From: Mesorhizobium sp. WSM4904
GTDB taxonomy: Bacteria; Pseudomonadota; Alphaproteobacteria; Rhizobiales; Rhizobiaceae
DNA: 64,000 nt
Assembly (NCBI RefSeq): GCF_029674545.1
Contig: NZ_CP121354.1
Span: 6,023,001-6,087,000, forward strand
Reading direction: 5' to 3'
Numbering within the stretch: position 1 is the first letter of the stretch; each line of letters opens with the position of its first letter. A program made the translations under genes and the position numbers. A model generated the notes under the pieces. That model ran no database searches. It was not told the origin of the DNA and was given only the letters and a program-made list of their open reading frames with translations. This document shows positions 51,567 to 62,167 of the stretch, piece by piece.

Positions 51567-52589
51567 ATGCCGATGACGCACAAGACGATGGAGGATTTCG
51601 CCCGTTCCTGCGGCGTCTCCCGACCGACGCTGTCGAAATTTTTCGACGATCCGACCAGCGTCAAGCCGGCGACGCGCAAGCGCATCGAGGACGCGCTGCG
51701 CTCCTCCGACTACCAGCCGAATCTCTTCGCCCGCAATCTCAACCGCAAGCGCACCCGCAGTATCGGCATCGTCGTGCCGACGGTGACCGACCCCTTCTAT
51801 TCCGAGATGGTCAGCCGCATCGAGCTCAGGCTGCGCGACGAGGGCTACTGGCCAATCGTCATTTCCTCGCATGGATCGAGCGAGCTGGAAGCCGAGGCGA
51901 CGCGGACCATACTGTCGCTGAAGGTCTCCGGCGCGCTGGTCGCCCCGCTTGGCCGGCGCTCGGACCCAAAGGCGATCGAGAAGCTGACGCAGGCGATCCC
52001 GATCGTCTATTTCGACACCTATCTCGAAGGCGACACGCCCTTTGTCGGCAACAACAACGTGCAGAGCATGTCGACCATCGTCGACTATCTCTGTCGCTCG
52101 GGCGACGCTCCGGTTTATTTCGACATCCCCCATGTCAACCACAATTCGCGCGAGCGGGTGGAGAGCTATGTCGATGCGATGAAGCGGCTCGGACAGGAGC
52201 CGGTCGTGTTCGGCAACGTCGAGGACTACACGTGGGAGTTTGAGCGGATCGGCTATGAGCAGACGGAAAAGCTGCTCAACAATGGCGGCCTGCCGGGCAA
52301 GACCATCCTGTGCGCCAACGACCGCCTCGCCTTCGGCGTGATGGCGGCGGCCTATTCGAAGGGGCTGAAGGTGGGCCGCAAGGCGGATTGCGACGTGCGG
52401 GTCGCGGCGCATGACGACCATCCGCTCAGCCGTTACACCTGCCCGGCGCTCACCACCATGGCGCAGGATTTCGCGGCGATGGCCGGCCACAGCGTCGAGA
52501 CGCTGCTTGCGCTCCTCGACGAGGACGGCACGGCTGTCGCACCGAAGGTCAAGCTCGATGCGACGCTGGTGATGCGCCAGTCGGCATGA
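51567..52589 (+). CDS. LacI-family transcriptional regulator
   Basis: A 340-aa regulator: HTH TMEDFARSCGVSRPTLSKFF followed by KPATRKRIEDAL and hinge RNLNRKRTRSIGIVVP, then a sugar-binding domain (PFYSEMVSRIE, ANDRLAFGVMAAA). The helix-turn-helix has the GVSRPTLSKFF variant instead of the usual VSxxTVSRVL. The ATG at 51567 has GAGG 6 nt upstream; a GTG at 51528 and an ATG at 51573 are alternatives. Likely represses the divergent kinase-GatZ operon and possibly the genes beyond 52.6 kb. Confidence 0.88.
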   Translation: MPMTHKTMEDFARSCGVSRPTLSKFFDDPTSVKPATRKRIEDALRSSDYQPNLFARNLNRKRTRSIGIVVPTVTDPFYSEMVSRIELRLRDEGYWPIVISSHGSSELEAEATRTILSLKVSGALVAPLGRRSDPKAIEKLTQAIPIVYFDTYLEGDTPFVGNNNVQSMSTIVDYLCRSGDAPVYFDIPHVNHNSRERVESYVDAMKRLGQEPVVFGNVEDYTWEFERIGYEQTEKLLNNGGLPGKTILCANDRLAFGVMAAAYSKGLKVGRKADCDVRVAAHDDHPLSRYTCPALTTMAQDFAAMAGHSVETLLALLDEDGTAVAPKVKLDATLVMRQSA

Positions 52590-52638
52590 GGCGGTTCCCG
52601 CCGCGCCTGCGGATCGAGCTATGCTGTCATGATCGTCC

Positions 52639-53787
52639 TCACGCGAGCAGGCTCGCCGCCTCGTCCTCGCCGAGAAGCGGCGGCTGGTCGACCGAGCCGA
52701 CCACGGCGACGGAGTTGCGGCTTTCGCCGGAGGCAAGGATCGCTTCCATGATCTCCAGCACATGCAGCGCAAGCTCGCCGGACGCGCGCGGTCTCCTCTC
52801 TTCCGACAGCGCCCGCGCCAGGTCGGCGACGCCGAGCATGCGGTAGTTGGCACGGTTCGGCGCGGCGTAGGGCCAATTGCGCGCGCCATAGAGCTCGCCT
52901 TCGCTTTCGAAATCCTTCCAGTCGTCGCCGCGCGCCGACAAAGAGACGGTGCCGCCAAACGTGTCGGGGTCGGGCAGCCTGAGCGACCCTTCCGTGCCGT
53001 GCAGCTCGATCGGGTGGTTGGAGTGCTTGAAGACGTCCCAGGACGCGCCGAAGGTGACGGTGACGCCGGAGCGGAATTCGAGCAGCGACAGGATGTTGGT
53101 CGGCGTGCCGACCCTGAAACTGGTGTTCTTGTAAGGGCCGTCAGCGGTGATCAGGCGCTCGTCCTGGCCGCGCGTCGCCATCGCCATCACGCGAGCGACC
53201 GGGCCGAGCAGGTTGACGAGCATCGTCAGATAATAGGGCCCCATGTCGAAGACCGGACCGCCGCCCGGCTGATAGTAGAATTGCGGATTGGGGTGCCAGT
53301 GCTCCATGCCGCGCCCCATCATGAAGGCGGTGCCGGTCACGGCGCGGCCGATCGCGCCCTCGTCCATCAGCCGGCGCGCCCGGCGTCCGGCGGCGCCAAG
53401 GAAGGTGTCGGGCGCCGAGCCCAGCAGCAGCCCACGCTTCGCCGCCTCGGCGACCAGCCGGCGGCCCTCGCTGGCGGAGGTCGCGAGAGGCTTTTCGGTG
53501 AAGACATGTTTTCCGGCCGAGAGCGCCGAAAATGAGATGTCGAAATGCGCGGAGGGAACAGTGAGGTTGAGGACGAGATCGACCTCGGGATCGGCGAGCA
53601 GTGCATCGACGCCGAGGGCGCGGATGCCGTATTCCTTCGCCCGCAGAACCGCCATGTCGGTGGAAATATCGGCGCATGCGCGCAATTCCACACCGGCAAA
53701 AAGGGCCGCGTTGCGCAGATAAGTCATCGAGATGTTACCGCATCCGATAACGCCGATGCCAAGCTTAGCATCTGATTTCGCTTGCAT
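52639..53787 (-). CDS. Gfo/Idh/MocA family oxidoreductase
   Basis: A 382-aa NAD(P)-dependent dehydrogenase of the inositol dehydrogenase superfamily. N-terminal Rossmann motif GVIGCGNIS, the EKPLATS motif that carries the conserved Lys, and a C-terminal beta-sheet domain with HWHPNPQFYYQPGGGPVFDMGPYY, which supplies the catalytic His/Asp region. Divergent from the sugar operon that starts at 53980, so probably part of the same catabolic unit. ATG 53787 has GGAAGGA upstream. Confidence 0.88.
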   Translation of the reverse strand: MQAKSDAKLGIGVIGCGNISMTYLRNAALFAGVELRACADISTDMAVLRAKEYGIRALGVDALLADPEVDLVLNLTVPSAHFDISFSALSAGKHVFTEKPLATSASEGRRLVAEAAKRGLLLGSAPDTFLGAAGRRARRLMDEGAIGRAVTGTAFMMGRGMEHWHPNPQFYYQPGGGPVFDMGPYYLTMLVNLLGPVARVMAMATRGQDERLITADGPYKNTSFRVGTPTNILSLLEFRSGVTVTFGASWDVFKHSNHPIELHGTEGSLRLPDPDTFGGTVSLSARGDDWKDFESEGELYGARNWPYAAPNRANYRMLGVADLARALSEERRPRASGELALHVLEIMEAILASGESRNSVAVVGSVDQPPLLGEDEAASLLA

Positions 53788-53861
53788 TTTCCTTCCGACC
53801 TCCCAATGCGGCAGCGTTTCCGACAGGCCGGCGCGCCGGCGTCGGACCATTTTCGGGATTC

Positions 53862-53921
53862 GCTATACAGCATTTTAAATATTGACGCGCGTAAAATTTT
53901 TATAGAGCATGTGAAAATGCT
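53862..53921. promoter_or_regulatory. AT-rich divergent control region with inverted repeats
   Basis: AGCATTTT (53869-53876) and AAAATGCT (53914-53921) form an 8-bp inverted repeat around a second imperfect dyad (GCTATA with TATAGAGC) and an AAAATTTT palindrome. TTGACG at 53882 is a possible -35, but no well-spaced -10 is evident. This is the only plausible regulatory site between the Gfo gene and the aldolase operon. Confidence 0.45.
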
Positions 53922-53979
53922 GGCGCGATATCGGAGGCCGCCGGCTTGAGGATTTGGAAATCAAGAGGTCAGGGAAATA

Positions 53980-54780
53980 ATGAGCCTAGGAACCAAGGTG
54001 CGCCTTGCGCGCCTCTTCGCGCATCCATCGGGGAAGCTTTTTGGCGGCGCGGTCGACCATTTTGTCGGCTATGGCGACGTGCGCAAAGGAGGTCTTGCCG
54101 ACCTGCCGGGCGCGCTCGCGCGCGTCATGGCGGGCAAACCCGACTACGTCAGCATCCAGCCAGGCACCGCGCGCCACCTGTGGCCGCAATATGCGGGCAA
54201 AGCTTCTCTGGTGATCCAGGCGGGCTGCTTCACCCCGGACGATCGCATCAGCGAGCTGATTGCAACGCCCGAGGATGCGGTGCGGGCTGGGGCCGATGCA
54301 TTGGCCGTAGCCATTCCGGTGCGCGGCGCGACCGAGGGCAAGTACATACGCTGGCTGACCGATTCGGTGAATGCGGCGGCCCGCTACGGCATGCCGGTGG
54401 TGGCCCACATCTATCCCCGCGATTTCACCGACGGGGCGAAAATCGTCTTCACCCCCGACGAGATCGCCTATGCGGCGCGCATCGGCTACGAGTCCGGCGT
54501 CGACGTGATCAAGATAGGCTACACGGGCGATTTCGAGTCGTTCCGAGAGACCGTTCGGACCTGCCCGGTGCCGGTTGTGATCGCGGGCGGTCCGAAGACC
54601 GATACGCTGCTAGGCGCGCTTCAGCAGACGGCGGACGCCATCCGTGCCGGCGCGCGCGGCGCCGTGGTGGGCCGCAACCTCTGGGGGCATGGCGATCCGC
54701 AGAAGGCAGCGCTCGCCTTTCGCGGCGTCATCCATGACGGGCTTTCGGCGCAAGAAGCGCTGGCGAAGGCGGGGGCCTGA
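53980..54780 (+). CDS. Class I (DeoC/LacD/DhnA-type) aldolase
   Basis: A 266-aa TIM-barrel Schiff-base aldolase. Lys178 in VDVIKIGYTGD and Tyr145 in HIYPRDF match the Lys/Tyr pair of archaeal-type class I fructose-bisphosphate aldolases and LsrF; IAGGPKTD (201-208) is the phosphate-binding loop. It probably cleaves a phosphorylated sugar made by the kinase encoded 3 nt downstream. ATG 53980 follows AGGGAAATA. First gene of a long operon. Confidence 0.85.
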   Translation: MSLGTKVRLARLFAHPSGKLFGGAVDHFVGYGDVRKGGLADLPGALARVMAGKPDYVSIQPGTARHLWPQYAGKASLVIQAGCFTPDDRISELIATPEDAVRAGADALAVAIPVRGATEGKYIRWLTDSVNAAARYGMPVVAHIYPRDFTDGAKIVFTPDEIAYAARIGYESGVDVIKIGYTGDFESFRETVRTCPVPVVIAGGPKTDTLLGALQQTADAIRAGARGAVVGRNLWGHGDPQKAALAFRGVIHDGLSAQEALAKAGA

Positions 54781-54783
54781 ACC

Positions 54784-55734
54784 ATGCCCACCGTCCCTTC
54801 AATCCTCGGCTTCGGCGCTATTGCGATCGACGACATCGTCTACGTCGATCAGCCGTTGTCGGCGGGCAAGGGGAAGGTCCTGCAAAGTGTCCGAGCTTTC
54901 GGGGGAAATGTCGCGACAGCCCTTGCCGCCGTCGCTCGGCTCGGCGGAAGCGCCGGGTTCGTCGGATGGCTGGGCAGTGCCGCGGACGACGCCGTGCTGT
55001 GCGATCTCGTTGCCAACGGCGTCGAAACCGCATTCGCGCCGCGCCACCCCGACGCGCGCCCGGTGCGCTCGCGGATCACCGTCGGCTCGGATGGGGAGCG
55101 GTTCATCGCGTATGACGACGAAGCGATGCTGGGCACCGCGCCGGACTTTCCGGACGAGGTTCTCAGCCGCGCAACGGTGCTGATAGTCGATGGTTACGCG
55201 ATCCGGTCGATGGATGTCGTGGCTCGAGCCCGCGATCTCGGCCTCGCGATCCTCGGCGATATCGAATGGAGCGCCGGCCCAGCCACCGAGAGGCTGATCG
55301 CGCTCTGTGACCATCTCATCCTTCCGCTCGGCTTTGCGCGCACGGCCACGGGCCGCCGATCGCCCGCCGAAATGCTCGATGCATTGTGGTCGCCTTCGCG
55401 GTCCGCCGTGGTTCTGACCGATGGCGGCAGGGGCGTTTATTATCGCGGACACGAAGAGACAGGGCTCTGGCACCTGCCTTCGCACCTGGTCGCCGTCGTC
55501 GATTCGACCGGCGCCGGCGACTGCTTTCATGGCGCCTATGCCCACGCATTGGCGCGCGGCGCCGACACAGCAGGCCGGGTCGCATTCGCGACCGCGGCCG
55601 CGGCCCTGTCCATCACGGGGCGCGGCGGGCGCGAAGCGCTGCCGACCGCCGACGAGGTCACGAGACTCCTGGCATCGACGAACGCTCCGTCAGCGGTCGA
55701 ACTGAAACATGCGCAGGTCGGCACTGGAACATAG
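54784..55734 (+). CDS. PfkB-family carbohydrate kinase
   Basis: A 316-aa ribokinase-fold kinase with the catalytic motif DSTGAGDCFHGAY and the N-terminal GFGAIAIDDIVYV. It lies between an aldolase and the transporter genes, so it most likely phosphorylates an intermediate for the aldolase, as IolC does before IolJ in inositol catabolism. Specific substrate unknown. The gap to the next gene is 86 nt. Confidence 0.86.
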   Translation: MPTVPSILGFGAIAIDDIVYVDQPLSAGKGKVLQSVRAFGGNVATALAAVARLGGSAGFVGWLGSAADDAVLCDLVANGVETAFAPRHPDARPVRSRITVGSDGERFIAYDDEAMLGTAPDFPDEVLSRATVLIVDGYAIRSMDVVARARDLGLAILGDIEWSAGPATERLIALCDHLILPLGFARTATGRRSPAEMLDALWSPSRSAVVLTDGGRGVYYRGHEETGLWHLPSHLVAVVDSTGAGDCFHGAYAHALARGADTAGRVAFATAAAALSITGRGGREALPTADEVTRLLASTNAPSAVELKHAQVGTGT

Positions 55735-55820
55735 CTGAAACTGTCCGAGGAAACATTTCGCAGGTGAAAATAAGCCGGGTACAACCATAAAAATCAATAG
55801 CTTAGACTTGAGGGAGGAAG

Positions 55821-56966
<1,146 letters not shown>

Positions 56967-56983
56967 AGATATGCGGCAAGGCC

Positions 56984-57008
56984 CGCAGGCGAAGGCGAGG
57001 CGCCTGCG
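56984..57008 (+). promoter_or_regulatory. Hairpin between ATPase and binding-protein genes
   Basis: CGCAGGCG and CGCCTGCG form a perfect 8-bp stem with a 9-nt loop and no T run. Together with the hairpin after the binding-protein gene it may set the boundaries of a stable binding-protein mRNA segment. Confidence 0.4.
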
Positions 57009-57076
57009 AATGAAGACTTCTGAATAACCAGACGATCGCCCGCATTGTGCGGCCGATCTTAAAGAAGGAGGAGAAA

Positions 57077-58324
57077 ATGACGTTTCGGATAAAACCCGCG
57101 ATGCTGAAAATGGCAGCGGCCGCATGGTTGCTTGGCGCAACCGGCGCCATGGCGGACACGACGCTGGAATTCACCCAATGGTGGGAGCCTGAGCTGCCCG
57201 CAGGCTCCTTGCGGAAAATCATGGACGATTTCGAGGCCGCGAACCCTGGAATCAAGGTGACGCTGGTCAGCGGCCCCTATGCGACCACGCGAGACCAGAT
57301 CTCGGTCGGTGCCGCAACCGGAACGCTCAGCGACGTCGTCGGCCTCGACGGCGCCTGGGTGAACAATCTGAATGCGCAGAACGCGCTGGCCGACATGAAT
57401 CCGATGATGGATGCGAGCAAGTTCGACAAAGCCCAAGTCGCGGATATCATCAAGGTGGACGGCAAAGCGGTGATGTTTCCCGTGGCTTCGTTCGTCTATC
57501 CCGTCTTCGTGAATTTGGACCTCGCCGCCCAGGCGGGCGTCACCAAGCTGCCGTCGACCCGCGCCGAGTTTCTCGAAGCCGCCAAGAAGATGACCCATGC
57601 CGACAAGAACCAGTATGGCTGGGTGCTGCCGCTGTCGCTGCAAACGCCGTCCGGCGTCCAGAACGACATGATGTCGTGGGTCTGGGCATCGGGTCAATCG
57701 ATGATGGCGGACGGCAAGCCCGCGCTCGAAGGCAAACCGGTGGTGGATATGCTGACCTTCGTCAAATCGCTCAATGACGCGGGCACCATCTCGCCCGGCA
57801 TCGCCACCAAGACCGAGCAGGAAAAGGTCGAGGAATTCGTCAACGACCGGGTCGGGATGATGATCGACTCGCTCGCGCATGTGAACCTCATCCGCAAGCG
57901 CAATCCCAAGCTGAACTTCGACCTTATCCCGGTCCCGGTCGTGGAGAACTACAACGGCAAGCGCGGCCTTCCCTATGCCTCCTGGGGCATCGGCATCTCC
58001 GCGGGCTCGAAGCATCAGGAAGAGGCCTGGAAACTCGTCCAGTATCTGATGAGCGAAAAGGTGAACGCCAAGCTGGTGTCGCTTGCCAACGCCTTCCCGG
58101 GCAACGTCGATGCGAAGCCCGATTTCGTGACCTCCGACAAGGCTTTCGGCAAGGCTTTCGAAATCTTCAAGACCGGCTATCTCGCCAATGAGTTCACGGG
58201 GCTGCCGGTGGCGGAAGACCTGATGACCCAGTTCGACGTGGAAGCCCAGAAGATGCTCGCCGGCGAGCAGTCTCCGGAGCAGGCCGCGGCCAACGCGCAA
58301 AAGGGCTGGATAGCGAAATTCTGA
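57077..58324 (+). CDS. Sugar ABC transporter substrate-binding protein (family 1)
   Basis: A 415-aa periplasmic CUT1 binding protein. Signal peptide 1-26 ends ATGAMAD. The mature start TLEFTQWWEPELP and the body block PYASWGIGISAGSKHQEEAWK are typical of sugar binders of this class. The ribosome site AAGGAGGAG is very strong, matching the need for excess binding protein. Ligand unknown. Confidence 0.9.
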   Translation: MTFRIKPAMLKMAAAAWLLGATGAMADTTLEFTQWWEPELPAGSLRKIMDDFEAANPGIKVTLVSGPYATTRDQISVGAATGTLSDVVGLDGAWVNNLNAQNALADMNPMMDASKFDKAQVADIIKVDGKAVMFPVASFVYPVFVNLDLAAQAGVTKLPSTRAEFLEAAKKMTHADKNQYGWVLPLSLQTPSGVQNDMMSWVWASGQSMMADGKPALEGKPVVDMLTFVKSLNDAGTISPGIATKTEQEKVEEFVNDRVGMMIDSLAHVNLIRKRNPKLNFDLIPVPVVENYNGKRGLPYASWGIGISAGSKHQEEAWKLVQYLMSEKVNAKLVSLANAFPGNVDAKPDFVTSDKAFGKAFEIFKTGYLANEFTGLPVAEDLMTQFDVEAQKMLAGEQSPEQAAANAQKGWIAKF

Positions 58325-58347
58325 TCGGCTTGTTTTACGATCTTCGA

Positions 58348-58379
58348 CCGGGAGGCCCGACTGCGGGCAGGCCTCCCGG
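58348..58379 (+). promoter_or_regulatory. Intercistronic hairpin after the binding-protein gene
   Basis: A perfect 10-bp stem CCGGGAGGCC/GGCCTCCCGG with a 12-nt loop lies 24 nt after the stop. The same placement is seen in the CUT1 operon at 18533. It probably stabilises the binding-protein message and reduces permease expression. Confidence 0.55.
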
Positions 58380-58457
58380 CAAACAAGCACAGGCAATGCG
58401 AGACGGACCCGCTTCCGAAACTCGCCTTCTCTTGAAGGCGTATCCCAAGGTTGGCAT

Positions 58458-59354
58458 ATGACCCGGCAGAAGCGCCCCCGCCATAGACTGAAACGAGCGG
58501 TCGCACCCTATCTCTACCTGTCGCCTTCGCTCCTCATAATCGGCCTTCTGATGCTGCTGCCGATGGTGACGGTGATTGCGTATTCGTTCCAGAACAGCGC
58601 GGTGCTGCGTCGCGACCCGTCCTTTGCCGGACTGAAACACTACCAGGCGATCTTTGCCGATCCCGTGTTCTGGGAATCGCTTTGGCACACACTCTACTTC
58701 ACCTGCATGAGTGTCGTCTTCCACATGACCATCGGCATGATCTTCGCGCTCATGCTGAACAGCGACCGCATCAATCCGACGCTGCGCAATGTCCTGCGCG
58801 TACTCTACATACTGCCCTGGCTGTTCACCGCGGTGATCATTGCGGTGATCTGGCGCCTCCTGCTCGAGCCGAACGGCGTCGTGAACAGCATCCTCATACA
58901 GATCGGCGTCATCGGTTCCAAGGTCGAGTGGTTTTCCTCGCCCGAGACCGCGCTGCACGCCGTCACTTTCGCCAACATCTGGGCCGGCTACCCGCTTTTC
59001 ATGGTCAGCCTGCTCGCAGGCCTGCAGGGCATTCCCAAGGACTTCTACGAAGCCGCCGATATCGACGGCGCGAAGGCCTACCAGAAGCTGATCTTCATCA
59101 CCATCCCGCAGCTGATGCCGATCATCATCAGCATCTCGCTGCTCGATTTCATCTGGACCATGCAGGTCTTCCCGCTGATCTGGATAACGACAGGCGGCGG
59201 CCCGATCTACTCGACCGAGGTGCTGAGCACCTACACCTACAAGCTGGCGTTTTCGAGCTACAACCTGTCACAGGCGGCGGCAAGCGCCGTGATCATCCTG
59301 CTGATCTCTCTCGGCCTGACGCTGTTCTACATCCGATATCAAAAGGCCCGGTAG
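58458..59354 (+). CDS. Sugar ABC transporter permease (MalF type)
   Basis: A 298-aa CUT1 permease with about six helices; the N-terminus is basic (TRQKRPRHRLKRAV) and cytoplasmic. The EAA loop is FYEAADIDGAKAYQKLIFI. Ends 5 nt before the MalG-type partner. Confidence 0.92.
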   Translation: MTRQKRPRHRLKRAVAPYLYLSPSLLIIGLLMLLPMVTVIAYSFQNSAVLRRDPSFAGLKHYQAIFADPVFWESLWHTLYFTCMSVVFHMTIGMIFALMLNSDRINPTLRNVLRVLYILPWLFTAVIIAVIWRLLLEPNGVVNSILIQIGVIGSKVEWFSSPETALHAVTFANIWAGYPLFMVSLLAGLQGIPKDFYEAADIDGAKAYQKLIFITIPQLMPIIISISLLDFIWTMQVFPLIWITTGGGPIYSTEVLSTYTYKLAFSSYNLSQAAASAVIILLISLGLTLFYIRYQKAR

Positions 59355-59359
59355 TCACC

Positions 59360-60202
59360 ATGAGGAAAAGACACACGCCGAAAGACAGGCTGATCACCGT
59401 CGCGCTGCATGTCGCGCTTGCCGCGGGGCTGTTTTTCGCGGCCTTCCCGATCTACTGGATGCTGAGCAGCTCGTTCAAATCGAATACCGAAATCTTTGCC
59501 CTGCCGCCAACCATCCTGCCGAAGGCCTTCACGCTGGAAGCGTATGCAGCCATCCTTGGCGATCCGGTAAAGCTGCGCTTCTTCTTCAACAGCTACTTCG
59601 TGGCCGGAGCGGTGACCGTGCTGACGGTGCTGATCGCCTTGCTCGCAGCCTATGGATTCAGCCGCTTCAACTTCCGCGGCAAGGGCAGCCTGAACACGCT
59701 CATCATCAGCACGCAGACGATCCCGCCGATCACGCTTCTGATCCCCTTCTTCGGGCTTGTCGTCTCATACGGCATCTTCGACACCTACGTCGCGCTGATC
59801 CTGACTTACCTGGTGTTCACGCTGCCCTACGCGATCCTGCTGATGACGGGATATCTGAACACCTTGCCCCGCGATCTCGACGAAGCGGTGGCCGTCGACG
59901 GCGGCACCAGTTGGACGGCTCTTTGGCGGGTGATTGTGCCGATCTCGCTGCCCGGCATCGTGGCGACGTCGGTCTATACCTTCCTGCTGTGCTGGAACGA
60001 ATTTCTCTTTGCGCTGACACTGACGAAGTCGACGTCGATGCGCACCGTCCCGATCGGCATCCAGCTGCTGATGGGGCAGCACGCCTTCGAATGGAACCAG
60101 ATGATGGCGATGAGCGTGCTCGGCTCGCTACCGCTCTTGCTCATCTACCTCATTGCCCAGAGGTTCTTCCTCGCCGGCATGACCGCGGGCTCGGTCAAGT
60201 AG
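59360..60202 (+). CDS. Sugar ABC transporter permease (MalG type)
   Basis: A 280-aa CUT1 permease. FPIYWMLSSSFKSNTEIF follows TM1 as in other MalG-type proteins, and the EAA loop reads LDEAVAVDGGTSWTALW. The frame is open further upstream across the MalF gene, but the ATG at 59360 begins the family similarity. Confidence 0.92.
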   Translation: MRKRHTPKDRLITVALHVALAAGLFFAAFPIYWMLSSSFKSNTEIFALPPTILPKAFTLEAYAAILGDPVKLRFFFNSYFVAGAVTVLTVLIALLAAYGFSRFNFRGKGSLNTLIISTQTIPPITLLIPFFGLVVSYGIFDTYVALILTYLVFTLPYAILLMTGYLNTLPRDLDEAVAVDGGTSWTALWRVIVPISLPGIVATSVYTFLLCWNEFLFALTLTKSTSMRTVPIGIQLLMGQHAFEWNQMMAMSVLGSLPLLLIYLIAQRFFLAGMTAGSVK

Positions 60203-60263
60203 ATATCCATCCCATGGAGCGCAGAGCGACATCAAGGAACGGGCGGTATCAAGGATTGAAAGG

Positions 60264-61085
60264 ATGAACGTGAAAGACCTCAAAGTCGGCTGCCAGACCT
60301 TCACCTGGGAAATGCTCGGAGACCGCTTCAAAGGCGGTCCCGACGACCTGCTCAAGGCGATCGCCGACGGCGGCTATGCCGGCATCGAGATCACCGACAC
60401 GATGATCGGCCACTATGCCGGCAAGCCGGCGGAGTTCGGCGCAGCGTTGAGATCGCTTGGCCTTACGCTCGTCTCCTTCGCTTTCGGCTCGAAGAGCGGC
60501 TTTACGCTGAAGGAGAGGATCGGCGCCGACCTCGATACCGCCAGGCGCTGGATCGACTTCGCCGCCGCCTTCCCCGGCGCGCTGGTGTCGATGGGCTCGG
60601 CGACGGTCGTGTCCGACGGTCCGCGCGACGACAAGTTCGCGATTGCCGCCGAGGTCTACAACAAGGCCGGCGAGATCGGCCGCAAGGCCGGCGTCCAGGT
60701 CGCGGTGCATCCGAGCTCGCACCACAACACGCTGCTCTTCGACCGCGCCGACTACGACCGCATCTTTTCCCTGATCGACGCCTCGCTGGTCGGCTGGGTG
60801 CCGGACACGGGCCATATACTGCGCGGCCATCAGGACATGGCCGACACGCTCACCACCTATCGCGACCGCATCCGCTACGTGCATTTGAAGGATGTCGACG
60901 CGAACGGCACCTGGGCGATGCTCGGCAAAGGCGTCTGCGACACGGCAAAGGTGATCGAGATCGCCGGCGCCGCGCCCAACTTCAACCGCTGGCTGGTGCT
61001 GGAGGAAGAATCCGAAGCAGCCGCCGCCGATCCGGCTGGCGCGGTCAAAACCAACCGGCAGACCATGCGCGGCTACGGGGCCTAA
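60264..61085 (+). CDS. Sugar phosphate isomerase/epimerase (IolE-like TIM barrel)
   Basis: A 273-aa xylose-isomerase-like barrel. Metal-ligand regions include VHPSSHHN, WVPDTGHIL, RYVHLKD and VLEEES. It resembles inosose dehydratase and related epimerases. It starts 61 nt after the transporter and precedes a Gfo/Idh/MocA gene, so dehydrogenation followed by dehydration or isomerisation is a likely sequence of steps. Confidence 0.86.
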   Translation: MNVKDLKVGCQTFTWEMLGDRFKGGPDDLLKAIADGGYAGIEITDTMIGHYAGKPAEFGAALRSLGLTLVSFAFGSKSGFTLKERIGADLDTARRWIDFAAAFPGALVSMGSATVVSDGPRDDKFAIAAEVYNKAGEIGRKAGVQVAVHPSSHHNTLLFDRADYDRIFSLIDASLVGWVPDTGHILRGHQDMADTLTTYRDRIRYVHLKDVDANGTWAMLGKGVCDTAKVIEIAGAAPNFNRWLVLEEESEAAAADPAGAVKTNRQTMRGYGA

Positions 61086-61090
61086 AGACG

Positions 61091-62167
61091 ATGACCCGCA
61101 AACAAGACCGTCGCCTTCGTGTCGGAGTGCTCGGCTGCGGGCCGATCGCGCAGTTCGCGCATCTGGAGAGCTGCGTGAAGGCGAGCAATGCCGACCTCTA
61201 CGCGATCTGCGACGCGGCGCCCGATCTCTTGGCTCGTATGGGCGCGACTTATGAACCCGAGAAAATGTACGGCGATTATGACGAGATGCTCGCCGACCCG
61301 GAACTGGAAGCGGTGATCGTCGCGACGTCCGACGCCTATCACGTGCCGATGTCGATCAAGGCGCTCGAAGCCGGAAAGCATGTGTTGTGCGAAAAGCCGA
61401 TCGGGGTTTCCGTCGAAGAAGGCGAGAAGCTCGCCGAGGCGGTCAAGCGTTCCGGCAAGGTGCTGCAGGTCGGGCACATGAAACGCTTCGATCCGGCGCT
61501 GGAAGCGGCGCGCGATTTCGTGCGCGACGAGATGGGCGAGGTTCTGGCGCTGAAGGCCTGGTACTGCGATTCCACCCATCGCTACACCAACACCGACGCC
61601 GTGCAGCCGCTGCCCATCACCAGCAGGCTGGCGAAGAAGCCGGGCGGCAATCCGAAGGCCGATCTGAGACAGTATTTCATGTTGGCGCACGGCTCGCATC
61701 TGGTCGACACGGCGCGTTTCCTCGCCGGCGAGATCACCGCCGTGCGCGCGCGCCTCAACGAGCGCTTCGGTGCCTATTGCTGGTTCGTCGAGACCGAGTT
61801 CGCCAATGGCGCGCTCGGCCATCTCGATCTCACCGTCGCCGTGCGCATGGACTGGCACGAGGGCTTCCAGCTCTACGGCGAGAACGGCTCTGTGATCGCG
61901 AAGACCTTCAATCCCTGGTATTTCCGGGCGAGCGAGGTCGACATCTTTCACGAGAAGGATGCGACCTCGCGCAAGCCGCTCGGCGCCGACGGCCATTTCT
62001 TCCGCCGCCAGTTGGAAGGCCTCGCCGACACCGTGCTCGACGGGAAGCCACAGCGCGGCGCAACCGTCGAGGACGGGCTCGCCTCGATCCGCGCCATGGT
62101 GGCGATCGCCCGCTCGGTCGAAAGCGGCGAGCGCGTCGAGCTCGCCGGCGTCGCGGGAGCGGTCTGA
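61091..62167 (+). CDS. Gfo/Idh/MocA family oxidoreductase
   Basis: A 358-aa NAD(P)-dependent dehydrogenase with GVLGCGPIAQ, the EKPIGVS motif and a C-terminal domain with AHGSHLVDTARFL that carries the catalytic His/Asp. It is the second member of the family in this locus, the other being divergent at 52639. Starts 5 nt after the isomerase and overlaps the next gene by one base (TGATG). Confidence 0.9.
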   Translation: MTRKQDRRLRVGVLGCGPIAQFAHLESCVKASNADLYAICDAAPDLLARMGATYEPEKMYGDYDEMLADPELEAVIVATSDAYHVPMSIKALEAGKHVLCEKPIGVSVEEGEKLAEAVKRSGKVLQVGHMKRFDPALEAARDFVRDEMGEVLALKAWYCDSTHRYTNTDAVQPLPITSRLAKKPGGNPKADLRQYFMLAHGSHLVDTARFLAGEITAVRARLNERFGAYCWFVETEFANGALGHLDLTVAVRMDWHEGFQLYGENGSVIAKTFNPWYFRASEVDIFHEKDATSRKPLGADGHFFRRQLEGLADTVLDGKPQRGATVEDGLASIRAMVAIARSVESGERVELAGVAGAV